Notes: generated by a model from the sequence alone, not told the origin. Positions 20,301 through 29,666 are shown, numbered from the stretch's first letter. The stretch: 64,000 nt of DNA from Owenia fusiformis (GCA_903813345.2 CAIIXF020000001.1:60219885-60283884), one strand, 5' to 3'. Program-made: numbers and translations.

Positions 20301-22463
20301 AATAGTGGTTTTGTGACAAAATTAGTTCTAAGTAAATGCATTTGAAAAGTTGCATCTCCAATGATATAAAATCATTCATGAAATGGTTTACTTCAAAATG
20401 CACGGATAAGACTTTCAAGAAAAAATTTTGAGACAGAAAAGCTGCATTAAAATCAATATACCAAGTCAAAACGGTATAAACAATATTCAGAAAAATGGGG
20501 AGGGGGGTGGGGTTGTGCCAATTGTCTTTACTAATATGTAAGTCACCTGTATATAGTTAGCTTTCCTATCTCCCTGAGGAACACATCCTGCTACAACGAC
20601 ACTTTTCTCAAGACTACGGGCACTATTGATCTCATTCCTAAAGTGGTCTTCTGCTGGATTCTTTACAGTGCAACTGTTTAGCAACCAAAGGTCAGCCTGC
20701 TCCTTTGAGTCTAAATATAACACATAATATAGAAAATTTAGTCTTCATATTAAATTTTATGTGTTTTTTAACCCTGTCACGAAGATAGTCTCCATACGGA
20801 GCCCTGTTATGTAATACCTTTCAGGACGATAGGCTCCTTTTGGCACCATTATTTTTATTTATATACATTAATGAAATGACAATATCTCCTGTTCTATTCA
20901 GTATTTTTACACCAAATTTTGACAATTTGTTCTAATGTGATAATCCTTACTAAAAATTGTGTTTCAGTGATGAAATTCAAGGTATAGGTCCTGGGGCGTA
21001 TTTTTTGCAGTCTTCCCCTAAAAACAGCTCTTACTTATAACCAGGGCCAACATTTTTCTCTTATATTCACGTCGGGAAAGGGTTAAGTATGTAATAAACA
21101 TGAGATATTTTCAATGAAGCCTACTTCTTAGACAAACAGCATTCGGGCCCAAAGGTGAAATGAAAGACATAATTCATGATATTTATTCCATTAGCTCACA
21201 GATGTATTAAGTGCAAATCCTGGGGGATTTTACATACGAAGGACTTATAAAGCCAAGTAATAATCCCAATCTTCTGATGAAAAAAACACACATGAAAGGT
21301 CATATGTACAATTATGTAATATAATCATATGCAACTCTATACACCCGCATGGGTGTCAGTTGCCTGTACACTGTACATTGATATACTAGTAATTGATGAA
21401 TAAACAACTTTGCAAACTGTAAATTGTATATCTCAATGAATTATTTCAGTGCAATGAACAAAGTAAAATACCTGTTATTTTATAGCCATAAGCTGCAAGC
21501 TGTCCAGCCATGTATTCGCTGTCGGAATTATTATGAGAACACCCCCATGTCTTCAGGTAAACACTCTGGGTACCTGGCAACATAAAATAAACAAATATCT
21601 TTAAACAATAATTAAATGCAGGGGTTTCACTAGGATTTCTCACAACAGACTAAATAATTGAAAACAACAGGCAAAATTAATGGAAATTATAAATTTAACA
21701 TGGAAAAGTTGAAAAGTCCCTAAAAGCAACAGGTGATTTTGTGAAAACAACCAGTGAAAATTGCCAGTTCCCTGCTGCTAATGAAACCCTTGATATGCAT
21801 ATACAGGTACATATACCCAGAGTGTAAAGGCTGGTTACAAACTAAAATAGAGTTTAATTTTCAAATATTTGACCAATTTTGAATGAAATATGACTTGTGA
21901 TATTTTATGTAAAGTGTTCAGAGTACAAACAAGTTAATTCTTCAGATATGACTGCTCACTCGTCAAATTGGGAGGTTTTCAAATTTCAAGTTTTTAAACA
22001 TGAAATGGGAGTTAATGGGAGGAAAATGAGACCAAGAAGTGTTCAGGTTGAGGGGTAATCAGATTAGCCAGGTGTTGGGATATACAAGTTTTACTGTATA
22101 CTGTATGATAATAAAAACAAATAAAATATCCCTAATAATAAAAACTAAAATAGATGAAGTTCTCTTTCAAGGAGCAAAGTCAAATGAATGCAGAGTATTA
22201 AGCTACAAATCACAGTCACCTTCATAATAATTGAAAACCTTAATCAAACACAAACCTGGTATGATGCTATCTGTCTTAAAGTCCTTCACATCAGCATCCG
22301 TTTTATTTACACATTTCTTTTTAACTTTATTATGTTTCAATATTTTGGGAACAACTTGTTTCTTGTTGTTTATTCTCTCATTGGGAGTGATATCAGCTGA
22401 AGAGATGATATCTTCTATGTCATCAATATCTCCAGATCCAACATAGGCCGCTGTATTTGGCAT
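8104..22463 (-). CDS. CDKAL1: CDKAL1: threonylcarbamoyladenosine tRNA methylthiotransferase, 12 coding exons
   Basis: This radical-SAM enzyme adds a methylthio group to t6A37 of tRNA-Lys(UUU), converting it to ms2t6A; in animals it is anchored to the ER by a C-terminal tail. Coding exons in transcript order: 22463-22256, 21573-21472, 20710-20547, 14044-13978, 13632-13512, 13217-13114, 12815-12649, 12370-12225, 10139-10079, 9338-9156, 8840-8757 and 8391-8104. They total 1,695 nt (564 residues; human is about 579), with phases that join cleanly. Visible motifs are C81 in [11 protein letters not shown]117 in [15 protein letters not shown] and C146 in AGCVPQ for the MTTase cluster, C222-x3-C226-x2-C229 in [15 protein letters not shown] for the radical-SAM cluster, then a TRAM-like region and a hydrophobic anchor near 539-553 ([15 protein letters not shown]). 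The start is chosen because MPN at 22463 aligns with the vertebrate N terminus and DDIEDI follows. An acceptor (ACAG) ends just 7 nt before the ATG, so at least one noncoding 5' exon lies upstream. One intron appears to use a GC donor. The 6.5-kb intron between exons 3 and 4 of this list holds an antisense gene. Confidence 0.95.
8637..8718. mobile_element. Small MITE with GGGTGTCCATA ends
   Basis: ACAGGGTGTCCATAAAGT (8638 onward) is inverted as CTATATGGACACCCTGTA about 60 nt later, flanked by TA-rich DNA. It lies in the last CDKAL1 intron. Confidence 0.65.
8757..8840 (-). CDS. CDKAL1: CDKAL1 coding exon 11, TRAM-like segment
   Basis: This exon encodes [20 protein letters not shown] and AHNKSYDQ, corresponding to the start of the TRAM region of CDKAL1. 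The acceptor is TTGCAG|GTAGGG and the donor is CAA|GTGAGT. Confidence 0.9.
9156..9338 (-). CDS. CDKAL1: CDKAL1 coding exon 10
   Basis: This exon encodes [20 protein letters not shown] and then [21 protein letters not shown], ending in PYDHK. The acceptor is TTTTTAG|GATTTT and the donor is AAG|GTACTA. Confidence 0.95.
10079..10139 (-). CDS. CDKAL1: CDKAL1 coding exon 9
   Basis: This 61-nt exon encodes [20 protein letters not shown]. The acceptor is TTGTCTAG|AGTG and the donor is GAG|GTTTGT. Confidence 0.93.
10735..12165 (+). mobile_element. Satellite-bearing element, copy A
   Basis: About nine diverged units of 140-150 bp (TTTGAGTTATCAAAGATTA, then GGCAGCCATTTTGAAA, then GAGCAGA..CTCC) end in a GGACAGACAAACGGATGGAC microsatellite and CTCGAACTTGGTTCGATGGG. 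The end and units match copies at 15550-16305 and 58997-60550. It fills the CDKAL1 intron between coding exons 8 and 9. Confidence 0.75.
12225..12370 (-). CDS. CDKAL1: CDKAL1 coding exon 8
   Basis: This exon encodes [20 protein letters not shown] and then [28 protein letters not shown]. The acceptor is AATTTAG|GAGATG and the donor is AAAG|GTAAGT. Confidence 0.95.
12501..12600. repeat. Fragment of CAGTAAAACCTG-type element
   Basis: ACAGTGAAACCTGTCCAAGG resembles the terminal sequence of the 60974-62425 element. No partner end was located. It lies in a CDKAL1 intron. Confidence 0.35.
12649..12815 (-). CDS. CDKAL1: CDKAL1 coding exon 7, GC splice donor
   Basis: This exon encodes [20 protein letters not shown] through [11 protein letters not shown]. 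The acceptor is GCTTGCAG|AAGGG. To keep ILEHLE joined to [11 protein letters not shown] the exon must end GAG|GCATGT, which is a GC rather than a GT donor. No GT nearby preserves the frame. Confidence 0.93.
13114..13217 (-). CDS. CDKAL1: CDKAL1 coding exon 6, radical-SAM cluster
   Basis: This exon encodes [20 protein letters not shown] and [14 protein letters not shown]. The three cysteines are the expected ligands of the SAM-binding 4Fe-4S cluster. The acceptor is CTTCTAG|GTGTT and the donor is CAAG|GTAAAA. Confidence 0.96.
13512..13632 (-). CDS. CDKAL1: CDKAL1 coding exon 5
   Basis: This exon encodes [20 protein letters not shown] and then [19 protein letters not shown], leading into the radical-SAM core. 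The acceptor is ATTCAG|GTCAC and the donor is CAGG|GTGAGT. Confidence 0.94.
13978..14044 (-). CDS. CDKAL1: CDKAL1 coding exon 4
   Basis: This 67-nt exon encodes [20 protein letters not shown], closely matching the family. The acceptor is GTTTCAG|GGATT and the donor is AAAG|GTTAAG. Confidence 0.93.
14082..14200 (+). mobile_element. Short copy of the GGCATTAACATG family
   Basis: This starts AACAAGGCATTAACATGCAA and has the TTTGTTACAGATTCC and AACAGTTTGTCACAACTTG blocks of the 765-2353 element, but no satellite core. It lies in a CDKAL1 intron right beside coding exon 4. Confidence 0.6.
14609..15236. repeat. Tandem duplication, two units of about 314 bp
   Basis: TATGTTACAATTTACCTAAG (about 14628) recurs near 14934, and the following 300 nt, with GAGATGTATTATAATTACA, CTTTTTGAGAT and ATCAATTTAAGGTGTTTTAC, are repeated in order. 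Identity is about 88% by eye. It is intronic in CDKAL1. Confidence 0.88.
15421..15530 (+). mobile_element. Short copy of the GGCATTAACATG family
   Basis: This runs from ACAAGGCATTTACGTGCAAA to the hairpin ATGTCACCACTTGTGGTAGT, and lacks a satellite core. Confidence 0.65.
15550..16305 (+). mobile_element. Satellite-bearing element, copy B
   Basis: Four diverged units contain AATGGCTGCCATTTTTAAA-like words and ATATGAACAAAATGGCTC. It ends with TTGCCCGGACGGACGGACAG and CTCCGAACTTTGTTCGATGG at about 16305. Confidence 0.8.
16355..16432 (+). repeat. tRNA-like sequence (SINE head or pseudo-tRNA)
   Basis: A B-box GGTTCGATTCC sits in a T-arm-like hairpin (CGCGGGTTCGATTCCCG) preceded by an A-box-like TTGGCAGAATCGT. 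No acceptor stem pairs, so this is probably a tRNA-derived remnant. Confidence 0.35.
16560..17040. other. CDKAL1 intron, short direct repeats only
   Basis: AGTATGACATCATATTATTT occurs at about 16867 and again at 16909. No gene was recognised. Confidence 0.5.
17045..17205. repeat. Inverted repeat, arms about 45 bp
   Basis: CACATGTTTCAGC with TACAGGAAATATTCCA (about 17053-17090) is inverted as TGGAATATTTCCTGTA with GCTGAAACGTGTG (about 17170-17200). Confidence 0.75.
17210..17540. other. CDKAL1 intron, nothing recognised
   Basis: AT-rich DNA without supported features. The ORF starting at 17543 runs straight into the minisatellite and is not supported as a gene. Confidence 0.4.
17715..17997 (+). 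repeat. 33-bp minisatellite (about 8.5 units)
   Basis: The unit GCAGGTAGGAACACTAGGG plus CTGAAATCATAAGG is 33 bp. It is repeated from 17715 with a 2-nt register slip near 17812. Because 33 is a multiple of three, all frames that avoid a stop stay open on both strands, which produces [11 protein letters not shown] repeats on plus and [11 protein letters not shown] repeats on minus. These are probably not proteins. Confidence 0.9.
18342..18889 (+). CDS. Unrecognised secreted-type protein, terminal exon, nested in CDKAL1 intron
   Basis: An open frame runs from a good acceptor (TATTTCTCAG|GAAGG at about 18341) to TAG at 18887-18889. It encodes [20 protein letters not shown] and then about 160 more residues, giving about 182 in all. 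The first Met inside the frame (18380) gives 169 residues. Five cysteines and two N-glycosylation sequons (NRT and NGT) suggest an extracellular or luminal protein. AATAAA at 18899-18904, 10 nt after the stop, supports a 3' end. Upstream exons were not identified; the repeat-bearing ORF at 17543 is a possible but unsupported neighbour. The gene lies on the strand opposite its host CDKAL1. I do not recognise the family. Confidence 0.55.
19182..19315 (-). mobile_element. Short copy of the GGCATTAACATG family, reversed
   Basis: The reverse complement shows ACAAAGCATTAACATGAATA, GCCATTTGTCACAGACGC and the terminal hairpin ATGTCATCACTAGTGGTGGT. It has no satellite core. Confidence 0.65.
19320..20540. 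other. CDKAL1 intron, nothing recognised
   Basis: AT-rich DNA with short ORFs lacking splice signals and a poly-G tract just before coding exon 3 (about 20498-20512). No repeat copy was identified. Confidence 0.4.
20547..20710 (-). CDS. CDKAL1: CDKAL1 coding exon 3, MTTase cysteines 2 and 3
   Basis: This exon encodes the [19 protein letters not shown] block and the AGCVPQG loop. The acceptor is TATATTTAG|ACTC and the donor is CAG|GTGACT (phase 0). It is followed by the largest coding-region intron (about 6.5 kb), which carries the nested antisense gene and several repeats. Confidence 0.95.
20760..21440. other. CDKAL1 intron between coding exons 2 and 3, nothing recognised
   Basis: Apparently unique AT-rich DNA with no open frame or repeat that I can name. 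Confidence 0.4.
21472..21573 (-). CDS. CDKAL1: CDKAL1 coding exon 2, first MTTase cysteine
   Basis: This exon encodes [20 protein letters not shown] and then [13 protein letters not shown]. The acceptor is TTGCCAG|GTACC and the donor is ACAG|GTATTT. The WGCSHNNSD motif is nearly invariant in CDKAL1 proteins. Confidence 0.95.
21628..21795 (+). repeat. Dispersed repeat, copy 2
   Basis: This is the second copy of the 180-345 repeat, in the CDKAL1 intron between coding exons 1 and 2. It carries an extra AAAGCAACAGG segment. Confidence 0.7.
22256..22463 (-). CDS. CDKAL1: CDKAL1 coding exon 1 (residues 1-70)
   Basis: The N-terminal exon starts [19 protein letters not shown] and ends in a lysine-rich stretch and DSIIPG. 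The donor is CAG|GTTTGT (phase 1). The sequence just upstream of the ATG reads TTTTTACAG|TGCAACCATG, which implies a spliced 5' UTR. Confidence 0.9.
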
Positions 22464-22763
22464 GGTTGCACTGTAAAAACAGAAAATCTCTAGATAAGTT
22501 GTGTTTTAAAGTCAAATTAGGGATAGAGCTATCCTACAGACTAGTTCAAGCATTTTTTGAAAATTGGCTGAAAACTTTTAACTACAACCATTATGTTCCA
22601 ACAAACATATTTCAAATTTGGTATTAAAAATATTTATTTACATTGGAATTACTAAAATGGCCAAAGTAGCAAATTAATTTTCATTGACCAATTAAAATAT
22701 CTTATTTTTGAAAATCTCTCTTTATTAGAACATGTTATATACAGCCAACTAGAATTTCAATTT

Positions 22764-23484
22764 AAAGGAGTGGTATCGATTTGGAGAACTGAATTCAACA
22801 ATTTTTTCTCTTAAACTAATCATTGAAAACATTCTGTAAAAAACATGGTATTCTATATAATGTTGACTGATTGAGAACAATTTAATGCAAAAATTATTTA
22901 GAAATATTTTATATAACTGTTTTTGTTAACATTTTTGTTTTTTTAGTGCAATATTGTTTTTGCTCCTTTCTACCTATTCTTTAGAATGAAATAAAATGTC
23001 TTTCCGAACCTTGTTGGAACAAAATAGCATATACAACATTTTCTTAGACCTCTCAATATCATAGTTATACAAAGGAATTTTTGGTTAATTTTAAAAAAGT
23101 GCTCAAAAATTAAAATAAAACCCCCCAAAATAGATAATAAAAATCAAGATAAACTTTTATTTCATTCACATCGATACTTTTTTACAATCAACCAAAATTT
23201 CCTTTGTACAATTACAATATTGAGTTTATGTCGTTTTGTTCCAATGAGGTTTGGAAAGATGTTGCATTTCACTCTGGAAACACCAAGAACAAAACAAGTG
23301 TTTGGTGTGTTTTCTAAAACAATATACATGTAGTTGAAAGTATATATATATTTTTCAAATTATATTGTAACCATTCAAAAGATGACCATTAAATTGACGA
23401 TGTGTTAAGTTTTTAGATTTGTTTTATGACTGGTTTAAGAGAAATGTGTGTTCAAAAAATTCTCCATTTCGATACCACTCCTTT
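22764..23484. mobile_element. 721-bp fold-back element
   Basis: The ends AAAGGAGTGGTATCGATTTG and CATTTCGATACCACTCCTTT are inverted. Pairing continues inward: TTGTTGGAACAAAA pairs with TTTTGTTCCAATGA, and ACAAAGGAATTTTTGGTTA pairs with CAACCAAAATTTCCTTTGT near the centre. There is no transposase. It lies in the 5' intron of CDKAL1. Confidence 0.82.
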
Positions 23485-23489
23485 GATTC

Positions 23490-25380
23490 AAATCTCAACT
23501 TTCTCTACCCAAATACTTCCAAGTATAGGGAGGTCTAAACGTCTAAATTTCTACCATGCTAAACCAACCCCGTTCATAATGTAAAGGGCACTGGCAGATC
23601 TTGAAGCTAACAAGAGGGAACCAACACATTTCAAGTCCAAAAAATGTCCGCTGGGCCGTTAAAATCTAAAATTGGGCTGAAATTTGAAAATTTAAGGTCC
23701 ATGTTTTGATAACTCAGCCTAAAATTAAAAAATAAGGACCTAAAAGGCCAAGTAGGGCAAAGGGGTGTAACGTTGACACCATTTTGGGGTAACTTCAACA
23801 TATTAGGGTAACTTTGACACATTGTTTATTTGCTCTAAATTCCAATCCAGGGGGAAGCCAGGTTTTTTCCTTGCATGGATCGAGATCTCGCGAGATTCTA
23901 ATTTTTCCAGAAGTCAAACATGGCAGAAAACAAAAATTCTACTTCTAATAAATAAGTGTCAAAGTTACCCCATCTATTATGTCGACATTGCCCCACACGT
24001 CGATGTTACAACCCTTTGCCCTAATGCCCAAATGAGGCCCTATAAAAGGTTGGGCCAAAATTTTCAGCTGGAAAGTAACATTTTGGTAAAAAAATTTGCT
24101 ATACCTGCACATGTTATTTTCTGGTACAAAATTAAGTATGAAGGCATTAGCCTTTCCCAATGGCCATGATATCATGGCCAGTACGCGTACCTATATTTAT
24201 AATGATGCAGCAGCAAACTGCGATAGACTATGCACCTACACTACTTACCCTACCCTATCTTTGAATGCTCCGAAATCAATCTGCTACGTTTTTAGTGAAG
24301 TAATTTGGTATTTCATGAGTATTTGTGAAAAAAATTTGGAACTAATTTTGAAAATTAAAATCCTCTTTATGCGCACGCACGTGTCAAACTTATTAACTAA
24401 TAGAAATCATTATTTCAATACTAGTTTAATAACATAAACGGACAATTATATGAATATATATATAAATTATATGAATATATGAAAAGAATATGATATCTCG
24501 CTACACGTTTAGTAGCTTTAGCGAAATCTTATTATAATAATTTCGTTCTTGGTGTTCATATACTTGACATTTATGTGCGTTTGAGCGCAGCGACATTAGC
24601 TCATAAATGATTTCTTTAGGCGTTGTGTAAATGGAACAGGTGTACGAGTTGATGTTGAGTTGTTTTGCATGAGTGCATGTTAGAACGGAGTGTAACTTCA
24701 TTCTGAGCTTTGCCACGTATCGAGACGCACTTTATTTTAATAAAATTATTATGTTTTAGAACATTTACATGTCTTTGATTGATCGCGTACCTTTTCCGCA
24801 TTAATTTGAGGTTTTTAATGGCCGGGATCAATCAATTTCGATAAATGTTAGTTTATATTTCTTTGTTAAGTCTTAACGTTCACATTTAGAGTGTTCTTTC
24901 ATGCTATAAAGGGAATCATGTCATAGTATCGTTACCTGCGTTCTGTACTTAATGTGACTTGTATTTACCATGTTCATAACAACATGCTGTTACAGAGGCT
25001 ACTTTTTCAATAAATGAAAGTGGCAAGCTCACTTCCTTATAATTTGATATCGTTGTTCTGTTGCATCGAGCATAGCAAAGAAATTTGCATAACGACCAGA
25101 GGAACCAGAATTTCAAAGTTGAAATTGCTTGGACATTATACTTATAGAACAAAGGATTTACGATAATTAAGAACTCAAGAATTACAATTTCAACTGTATA
25201 AATGAGACAGGAAAGAAGTGGGCTGGTCAAATAAAGGGTAGGTCTCCAACTAACATCATAATTTTAACATTTATGAGTGCCGAATTCTGTGACAATCTAT
25301 TCAATGGTATGTGAAGTCTAGAAGGCATGTGTATATTTCCTTGCCTTGAGTATGATAAGCATTTAAGGCTCAGCTGGAAA
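23490..25380. other. Repeat-scarred intergenic or intron DNA
   Basis: Contains CTGGAAAGTAAC...AAGTATGAAGGCATT at 24061-24150, the inverse of 25640-25725 (see the 25385-25670 entry). Otherwise no gene; the ORFs here show no recognised residues. Confidence 0.45.
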
Positions 25381-25384
25381 GTAA

Positions 25385-25670
25385 CAAAACTAAGTATGAA
25401 GGCATTGTGTGTATTTCCTTGCTTTTTTCAGGAAAGTATCATTACATTGTCTACTTTTAGTAAACCTGGAAACAGGTCAATGGTAGCTCCTGCGTTGTCT
25501 GGAAACTTTGAAAGAAAATTTGGAAAAATAGAAAGTGTGAAATATCAGAATTTCCTGGAGTTCCCATTGACCTCTTACCAGATATACTAAAAGAAGACAA
25601 TGTAATGATACTTTCCTGAAAAAGCAAGGAAATTAACACATGCCTTCATACTTTACAGTGTACCAGAAAA
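25385..25670. mobile_element. Fold-back element, arms about 125 bp
   Basis: The left arm holds GAAGGCATTGTGTGTATTTC, TTGCTTTTTTCAGGAAAGTA and GGTCAATGGTAGCTCC. The right arm is its reverse complement (about 25556-25667). Related arms lie at 24061-24150, 25640-25725 and 42655-42715, so this family is dispersed locally. Confidence 0.75.
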
Positions 25671-25762
25671 TAACATGTGCAGGTACATGTATAGCAATTT
25701 TTTACCAAAAGGTTACTTTCCAGCTGTACCTTACAACGCCCCCCACCCCTTCCCCCATTATA

Positions 25763-28080
25763 TTCAATTCAATTTCAATTCAATTCATTTTATTTCAAAT
25801 GTTTCAAATACAGTATTTTACATTTACATGAAAAGACACCCCGAGGGGTGTATAAGTTCCATGTTTAAACATACAATATATCATTTATTAAATTAACAGT
25901 CAGGTTATATGGAAACAAAAAAAATGACAAAGCATAAAATGCATCATAATAAAATACAAGTAATGAGAAGAAAGTATTTTCAAAGAAGATCTAATAATGA
26001 CTTAGCAAATCAAACTTTAACTTTCGTTCAAATGATTTGATATGTTTAGACTTTTTGAGATCAAGTGAAAGAGAATTGTAAAGTAATAGGCCACTTGTTT
26101 CAATTGATTTTCTTCCAATTTCAGTTCTGAATTTTTTTACAGTTAAATTCTTATTAATTCTTGTGTCATGATTATGAATTGCTGTTCTTGGAACAAATAA
26201 ATGTTTGAACTTTTGAAAAGGAAATTCTGGTGATTCTGAAACAGTTTTCTGAACAAAGCTAGCGGTTTGTAGTTTATTGATGTCAAATATATTCAATATT
26301 TTCAGTTTTGAAAAGAGAGGTCCTGAAGGAGCTAGACGATCAGAATAGGACTGATAACTCTCAAGAATTTCTTTTGCAGAACATACAATTTTTGAATAAG
26401 AGTTTTTATAGCATTTCCCCACAAAAGGTTACAATAGCTTAAGTAGGAATAAATCATGGAGTAATAGATAGTGGTCATTGTATTTAAAGTCAGTCTATGT
26501 CTAGTCTTGTAGAGAAGATCTATCAGGTTAGAAATCTTTGTACAAATAGCATTTATGTGAGAAGACCAATTTAGCTTTGAATCAATGATGACACCTAGAA
26601 AATTGATTTCTTTAACTTCTTATATAGGTTGTTCATTTATTTTGAGAACAATATTGTTTTTATTAGGGTCCTTCTTTTTATTAAATATCATATATTTTGT
26701 TTTTTCTACATTAAGAGTTAATTTATTAGATTTCATCCAGTTAGAAACAGTTTTTAATTCAGCATTCATATCTGAGACTAGAGTTTCAAAATTTCTATTG
26801 GTAAGTAGGATATTAGTATCATCAGCATATAAGACAAAGTTTAGTTTATTTGATATTAAATGTATGTCATTTATAAATATAATAAACAAGAGGGGACCTA
26901 TGACTGAACCTTGAGGGACACCATATTCAACTTTATTTTTACCGGATCTATATCTTATATCTGTAGTTGTAAATTGATCAATCAAGACATCTTTCTTAAC
27001 AATTTCTGTGACCATAATTCGATTTTCGAGATAATTTTTGAACCAGGAAAGAGCTGTTCCACGAATACCATAAAATTCAAGTTTTTGTAATAATATTTTG
27101 TGATCCACTGTATCAAAAGCCTTAGTCAAATCAATGTATATCCCAATGCTAGTTTCCCCGATATCTAATGACCTACGAATATTTTCAATGAAATTTAGAA
27201 GTGCCATATAAGTTGAGTGCTTCTTCCTGAAACCATATTGTTGTAAATATAAAATTTCATATTTTTCTAAAAATGTTGTCACTTTAACGTGAACAATTTT
27301 TTCAAGTACTTTAGAAAATACACTGAGAATTGAAATTGGTCTATAGTTGTTAAATTTATCTTTAAGGCCTTTCTTATAAATTGGAATTACTCTAGCTATT
27401 TTTAATGCATCAGGAAATGTACCAGTAGTTATTGATAAATTGAAAATCTGAGTAAGAGGAGTTGACAAAGATTCGTTCAGTGTTTTCACTACTCTGGGTT
27501 GTATATCATCTATAGATGCAGCAGAGTCTTTTAAAGATTTTAATTGGGCCATGACATCTGTTTCAGTAATAGGTGTTAAAAATATTGAGTTATTATTTGA
27601 ATTAGTTTTCTTTAAATTTACCATTGGATCTAGATTATTGTTTATCTTTTTTGCAAGTTTATGACCAATTGAACTGAAAAAATTATTGAAATTCTTAGCT
27701 ATGTCGAGACCATCTGTGATTTGTCTACTTTCAAGATCAAATGTATCGTTGATATTAAATTGATTTGGATTTCTGTTTAAGATAGAGTTAATTACATTCC
27801 AAGATTTCTTTATATTGCCTTTATTTGTCTCAAATTTATTTCTGTAATATGATTTTTCTGCATTTCTAATGACATGGTTAAGCTTATTTTTATATCGTGT
27901 ATATATTGCATTGTTTTCTAGAGTAGGATTCTTTTTATATTTTATAAAAAGTTTGTTTTTATATTTAGCTGAAATAATGATCCCGAGAGAAATCCAAGGT
28001 TTTTTATGATCATTATAGGTTTTAATTATTCTGGATCTGTTTGGTAGACATCTATTATATGAGATGAAAATAATATTTTA
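25763..28080 (-). mobile_element. 5'-truncated non-LTR retrotransposon, dead
   Basis: The minus strand carries the linker and reverse transcriptase of a Jockey/CR1-type LINE. The frame is open from a stop at 28080 down to about 26608. The RT core includes YRPISILSVFSKVLEK, GIYIDLTKAFDTVDH, GVPQGSVIGPLLFIIFINDI and FVLYADDTN (catalytic aspartates). An in-frame TAA follows KINEQPI, and a frameshift near 26350 separates the last segment (25991 to about 26350, with SDRLAPSGPLFSKLKILNIF). The endonuclease is missing. The 3' end carries a TTGAAT-type microsatellite tail (25763-25800), typical of several LINE clades. Confidence 0.92.
26608..28080 (-). pseudogene. Reverse transcriptase ORF remnant
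   Basis: The reading frame, without a Met at its upstream limit, spans about 490 codons with all RT palm motifs (FIDLTKAFD-like, PQG, YADD). It starts after a stop at the truncated 5' edge and ends at a premature stop before the thumb and C-terminal region. Neighbouring codons continue the homologous frame after the stop, so this is a broken ORF and not a natural end. Confidence 0.85.
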
Positions 28081-28186
28081 AAAGATATGGAAAATACAGA
28101 AATTTCCTCTTCTTTCCAGAATAATAGATATAGATATTAAAAAGATCTAAATACCAGGCAATAATAAAAACGGAGTGGCTCCAGGA

Positions 28187-28297
28187 CCGACAATTGTCGG
28201 CACTGGAGACTGTCCAGGGGTATTTGCTGGGGTACCGACAATTGTCGGCACTCTATCGTCACCTAGTAGTGCCATATAGGGAACCGACAATTGTCGG
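28187..28297. repeat. Three copies of palindrome CCGACAATTGTCGG
   Basis: Perfect 14-bp palindromes lie at 28187-28200, 28235-28248 and 28284-28297, about 48 bp apart. A fourth lies at 31325-31338, with decayed versions near 31230 and 31270. They often sit next to CACTCTA or TACTCTAG. Function is unknown. Confidence 0.85.
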
Positions 28298-28381
28298 TAC
28301 ACAAGTGGCTCCTACAGTACGTGTTTTGCTAGAGAGCCAACAATTTCATAAATAAATCCACTACTTTTACCTCTCAGAGCT

Positions 28382-28500
28382 GTCAAGTGTCCCGCGAATG
28401 GCGGGATTATCCCGCGAATTTGATCAAAATTAGGCTAATTCGCGTGTCCCGCGTTGTCCCGCGAAGTCCCACAAAATGTGGCTTTGACCTCCGCGAATTT
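28382..28500. repeat. TCCCGCGAA-rich cluster 1
   Basis: Repeated CCCGCGAATT and TGTCCCGCG words are CpG-rich islands inside AT-rich DNA. A second cluster lies at 30085-30400. Confidence 0.7.
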
Positions 28501-28789
28501 CCGAAATTGTTGCAATCCCCTATATTTTGATTATCTTATCTTATATAAGAAGCTAAGTTTTTGCACTTTTGAGGAGTAAAGTTTACCTAATTTTAAGTAC
28601 CTAGCATGCTGTTGTTTGGTATCAAAATAAAGGGGAAGGGTTCAACTTTCATTTTAATTACGAAAATAGGGATGTAGGTCACAAATAGTTCCAACGTTGG
28701 CCTTTTAATTACCCGTGTGGCCTTTATCTCAGAACTGAGCAAATGTTACCAATCGCGAGTTACAATAAATGTACGCTGATATCTAGAAA

Positions 28790-29666
28790 GGGTTTGTATA
28801 AAAAACCGGGTACCGGGTAGTAAATCCTCCATGCTTGGTTCAAAATTGGTACCCGGTACCCGGTCAAAAAAACGGGTACCCAAAAAACGAAAAATACGAA
28901 TATATAACATAAATAGATTATGAGAAAACGTGTAAGATTTGTTTTGAATTTGCAAAAATGTATGTAACATGATTCAAAATTGAGCTAGAAGCTTCAAATA
29001 AAAAGCATATTTTAAGGCACTTTTCTTCCTCTATCGTTATGGCCATATTTTCATTGGTTATGGGGGGGGGGGTGCGATCGCACCATCGCACCCTCTCCTG
29101 GCTACGCCTATGACATTGTAAGACATAACAATTTACAATTCAGTGGACATTTTGTCATAAATTGGGATAACTTAAATTATGATTAATAATCAAAATCTTA
29201 CACGTTGCATCATGCAAATTAACACACGTCACCTCTCTGCTAAAGCAACGATAGCTATTTACAGATTTAAATCATAATCAAAACAATTCACGTACCAACA
29301 TACGAACTATTGAAAATAGAGTGAGATTGATTTGTCTTGTTTTTCAAATCGTCTTACAATGTCATTGGCGTAGCCAGGTGGGGGTGCGATCGCACCCTTC
29401 CCCCCTTCATTACCAATGGAAATATGACCAAGATGATAGAGGAAGAAAAGAGCCTTAAAATGCTTTTTATTTGAAGCTTCTAGCTCAATTTTGAAGGAAG
29501 TTACATACATTTTTGTAAATTCAAAACAAATCTTACACGTTTTCTAATGATCTAATTATGTTGTGTATTCGTATATTTCGTTTTTTTGTTTTTTTTTGAC
29601 CGGGTACTAAGTTTGAACCCAGCATGGAGGATTTACTACCCAGTACCCGGTTTTTTATACAAACCC
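28790..29666. mobile_element. 877-bp fold-back element with 10-bp target duplication
   Basis: The ends GGGTTTGTATAAAAAACCGG and CCGGTTTTTTATACAAACCC are perfect inverses, and the arms pair for about 350 bp (CTTCAAATAAAAAGCAT with ATGCTTTTTATTTGAAG, and GGTGCGATCGCACC with GGTGCGATCGCACCC). Both ends are bordered by TATCTAGAAA (28780-28789 and 29667-29676). A duplication of 9-10 bp suits a Mutator-like element. No transposase is present. Confidence 0.88.
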
